Below, piece after piece: positions 31,052 to 33,266 of a DNA stretch of 33,266 nt. The translations under genes and the position numbers were made by a program. Every line of letters starts with the position of its first letter. Within the stretch, counting starts at the first letter, position 1. The DNA is from Bradyrhizobium sp. Leo170 (lineage in GTDB: Bacteria > Pseudomonadota > Alphaproteobacteria > Rhizobiales > Xanthobacteraceae), in assembly GCF_004296405.1 (NCBI RefSeq), contig NZ_PSRR01000055.1, positions 1-33,266 on the forward strand. Direction: 5' to 3'. The notes below the pieces were generated by a model. That model had not been told where the DNA came from. It searched no databases and saw only the letters and a program-made list of their open reading frames with translations.

Positions 31052-32635
31052 TTATGTCGATATGGCCGCAACTTTCGTCATGACGGCCCGCAAAACGTCA
31101 TCCAGGGTTGGGTAGCGATAGGCTGCGAACCGAGAGCGCGAAGTTGACGTGAGACTGATCCGCTCCTGGGCCATTTCACTTAAGGGTAACAGAAAGTAAT
31201 CCCTTACCTCTCTGTTAGATTCCTCGTCTAATCTTAGCGCCAGAATAAGTCCGGCTGGCTCTACGACCCGCCGATGAACCAGCCAACAGGGCGCGTGGCG
31301 CGGCGCAACGTAATAGCGCGCCATGCGCAGCGAAATGGCGAGCCTGCCGCCAACCGTCATCACTTTGGTTCCCGAATCGAAAACTGCGGCCGCGCCAAGC
31401 GCCCGAACGCGCATGGCAAAAAGCGATGCCTGCCTGGACACCTCAGCGTCAGATTTTTGGCGCGCGTCGAGGTAATCGAAATCGCGCTCTGAGTTGACAT
31501 AGCCGACAAGGCGGAAGGCTTCCCGCAGGCTGCCGAAGCGGTATGCATACAGGGCAGCACTCGGCATTGTGTCCATCGCTGCCATGATAGAGACGCTCAG
31601 CTTCCCATTCACCCCCAGCGCCTCCCGCAGCTTCTTCAAGAGTTGCTCATCCGAGAGCCTGACATATTGCTCTTTCAGCAACTCTTGAGCTTTGAGGAAA
31701 ATACTCTTGTCCACAATTGGCTCGAACAGGCCCGTAGCTCTCACCCATAGCTCTGGCGGGTTCTTCTTCATCACCTGCTTGAGCCGAAACGACTTACGAT
31801 TATAGACGCTATTGCCGATGTAGGCCTCGTTGCCGAGGATGTTGCGGATCATCGCTTCGGACCACGGCGTTCCCCGATGGTTGGGCACCTGTTCGTTATT
31901 GAGCAATCGTGCGATTGACGCTTGGGATCTGCGGTGAACCACGTACTCCCGAAATATTTGGGCGACAACTCGTTGCTCTCGTTCCGGCCCGGGCCGGACC
32001 AGGACCCGGTCCGTCTGCAGATGCTTGCGCTGGCCTTTGCTTAAGATGATTCCTCTCGAGCTCCGATCTTCATCGACCAACTCGCGCTGGAGTCCGTAGC
32101 CAATGGCACCGCCCTGCTTGAATCCGAGGCTGGCTACGCGGCAAGCGCCGGCGTGGACCTTTACCGAAAGCTCTCTTGAATATTCGGCCGCCATCACCCG
32201 CTTAAGATTCTTCACAATGCTAGCGATGACGCTGCCATCGTTGTCGAACTCCTCAGCGCAGTAGCAAACCTTGATCCCTGCCTGACGGCAGATGAATTCG
32301 TAATAGGCGCTTTCATCGACGTCCTGGAATCTCCCCCAGCGACTCACGTCATAGACAAGGATATGGTCAAAGTCCGCCCGACCGTTGTGCACGTCGTCAA
32401 TCAGCTCAATCAACCCTTCACGGCGGTGAATACGAAGGCCACTCCGGCCCTCGTCCGCGTAGGTGCGAATGATCACAAGATTGTGCTGCGCGGCATACAC
32501 GGCGATGGCGGCAGCCTGGTTTTGCGTCGAATAGCGCTGATGGTCCGTTGACATCCGGACGTATTGGGCGGCGCGCCCGGCGCTTGTCGGCAACAACAGA
32601 TCGGACCGGGGGCGAACGATCAACGCGTTGGCCAT
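31052..32635 (-). CDS. Large serine recombinase
   Basis: A 527-aa site-specific recombinase. The resolvase/invertase catalytic domain covers about residues 20-170, with the nucleophile Ser29 in QYVRMSTDHQRYSTQNQ and the conserved arginine motif YDVSRWGRF. The recombinase DNA-binding domain (about 190-310) has FREYVVHRRSQASIARLLNN and the typical WSEAMIRNILGNEAYIG. Instead of the zinc ribbon and long coiled coil of phage integrases, the C-terminal part holds a segment with DTMPSAALYAYRFGSLREAF and further unassigned sequence. GGAGG stands 6 nt before the ATG. It is complete and likely active. It stands next to, and points towards, the direct-repeat-bounded cassette, which it may have mobilised. 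Confidence 0.92.
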   Translation of the reverse strand: MANALIVRPRSDLLLPTSAGRAAQYVRMSTDHQRYSTQNQAAAIAVYAAQHNLVIIRTYADEGRSGLRIHRREGLIELIDDVHNGRADFDHILVYDVSRWGRFQDVDESAYYEFICRQAGIKVCYCAEEFDNDGSVIASIVKNLKRVMAAEYSRELSVKVHAGACRVASLGFKQGGAIGYGLQRELVDEDRSSRGIILSKGQRKHLQTDRVLVRPGPEREQRVVAQIFREYVVHRRSQASIARLLNNEQVPNHRGTPWSEAMIRNILGNEAYIGNSVYNRKSFRLKQVMKKNPPELWVRATGLFEPIVDKSIFLKAQELLKEQYVRLSDEQLLKKLREALGVNGKLSVSIMAAMDTMPSAALYAYRFGSLREAFRLVGYVNSERDFDYLDARQKSDAEVSRQASLFAMRVRALGAAAVFDSGTKVMTVGGRLAISLRMARYYVAPRHAPCWLVHRRVVEPAGLILALRLDEESNREVRDYFLLPLSEMAQERISLTSTSRSRFAAYRYPTLDDVLRAVMTKVAAIST

Positions 32636-33172
32636 GTCGTGCCTCCGCTACACTAAGCATGAATCGTCTTTCGATCTTGGCCTCGCTATCCCTTCACGCA
32701 GGGAGTTGTTCACGACCAATCCGAGAGAAGCTATTTATGCCGCCATCCATTCTTCATTCCTAAAATATCACAGGAAGGACGATCCGCATCACACGATCAT
32801 ATTTCGCTTGATGTCCGCTATGGGTCAAAAGTTCCGGCGGTCGGCCTACCGTCTCCGCTTTACCTCCGGAAGCTGACAGTTTGAAAGCCGCGGTGGACTT
32901 CGCATTTGGGCCAACACCGGACATACAGTCCCGACGAGGGAATCAAAGTGCCCCATCAAGGAAGGTCAGCACCAATGATCTATCGTCGCGTTGCTTCAGT
33001 TTAGCGAGTGCTGGGGCAAGGACCGCATGGGAGCCGAGATGCTCCCACCGGGACCTCCATCATGTTACCGCCGATCTCGACGACCGCGATTCCAGCTGCG
33101 CCTAATTGCAATGAAGCGTATGCTCGATTTCACACGCCAAGTCAGTTTCGCTCGAACTTCACGGAGGCGGAC
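32636..33172. other. Repeat-rich stretch without a recognised gene
   Basis: No family match in either strand. Around 32808-32876 the plus strand reads MSAMGQKFRRSAYRLRFTS before a stop, which is the kind of frame found in short dispersed intergenic repeats of Bradyrhizobium-like genomes (from memory). The rest shows nothing clear. The frame entering the partial gene at 33173 is open back to about 33004. Confidence 0.45.
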
Positions 33173-33266
33173 ATGGGTGCGGCGTGGAAGGTGGACGCGA
33201 TTCGTACCGTGATCACCGAGGCGACGCTCAAAGATCGCGAAGACGGTCGGGAGCTCCGTCGCCAGG
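33173..33266 (+). CDS. Partial gene of unknown function, cut by the window end
   Basis: An ATG at 33173 has GGAGG at 33163-33167, 5 nt upstream, an excellent ribosome site. It begins MGAAWKVDAIRTVITEATLK and runs off the window after 31 codons. The frame is open further upstream to an ATG at 33062, which would add 37 codons with a proline-rich start but no clear ribosome site. Too short to assign to a family. The next gene to the right would tell whether the recombinase element continues. Confidence 0.4.
   Translation, partial: MGAAWKVDAIRTVITEATLKDREDGRELRRQ

Overview
The window is GC-rich alphaproteobacterial DNA. It looks like an accessory or catabolic island of a Bradyrhizobium-like soil or root-associated bacterium. 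This assignment is an inference from gene content: two branched-chain-amino-acid-type (HAAT) ABC importers, LysR and Crp/Fnr regulators, aromatic/carboxylate catabolic genes, dispersed short repeats, and conjugative-element debris. I see no rRNA, tRNA, CRISPR array or intact insertion sequence.

Layout. (1) 1-1569: a frameshifted GntR/UTRA regulator remnant, then an orphan WbpD/WlbB-type hexapeptide acyltransferase. (2) 1865-18870: a large catabolic block. Its first operon encodes an aldoxime dehydratase followed at once by a complete HAAT importer (binding protein, two permeases, two ATPases). A convergent LysR gene is divergent from a nitrilase gene; a second LysR gene follows. The second operon encodes another HAAT importer with a permease-ATPase fusion, a nitroreductase-family flavoprotein, an AMP-forming acyl-CoA ligase, an NTF2-like protein and a gamma-carbonic-anhydrase-like protein. 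Together these suggest uptake of an aldoxime or related N-compound, dehydration to a nitrile, hydrolysis to a carboxylate plus ammonia, and activation to a CoA thioester.

(3) 18871-20772: a graveyard holding an ORF that joins a ParB piece to a TrbI (conjugation) piece, and a broken acyl-CoA synthetase start. (4) 20773-27444: a second catabolic module with a flavin reductase, a LysR gene interrupted by a single in-frame stop, a malyl/citramalyl-CoA-lyase-like enzyme, a class III CoA-transferase, an FMN-dependent two-component monooxygenase (NtaA/DszA type) and an MFS importer. (5) 27445-29195: a decayed LysR C-terminus and a Crp/Fnr regulator.

(6) 29289-32635: a small cassette of two coupled genes, a GIY-YIG-like nuclease and a DUF6884/YaaA-like protein. 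It lies between two 98-bp direct repeats (93 of 98 bases identical) next to a large serine recombinase gene. This is the best candidate for an undescribed mobile (possibly defence) unit. (7) 32636-33266: dispersed repeats and the start of an unrecognised gene that runs off the window.

All family assignments were made by eye from motifs and remembered family sequences; no database search was run.
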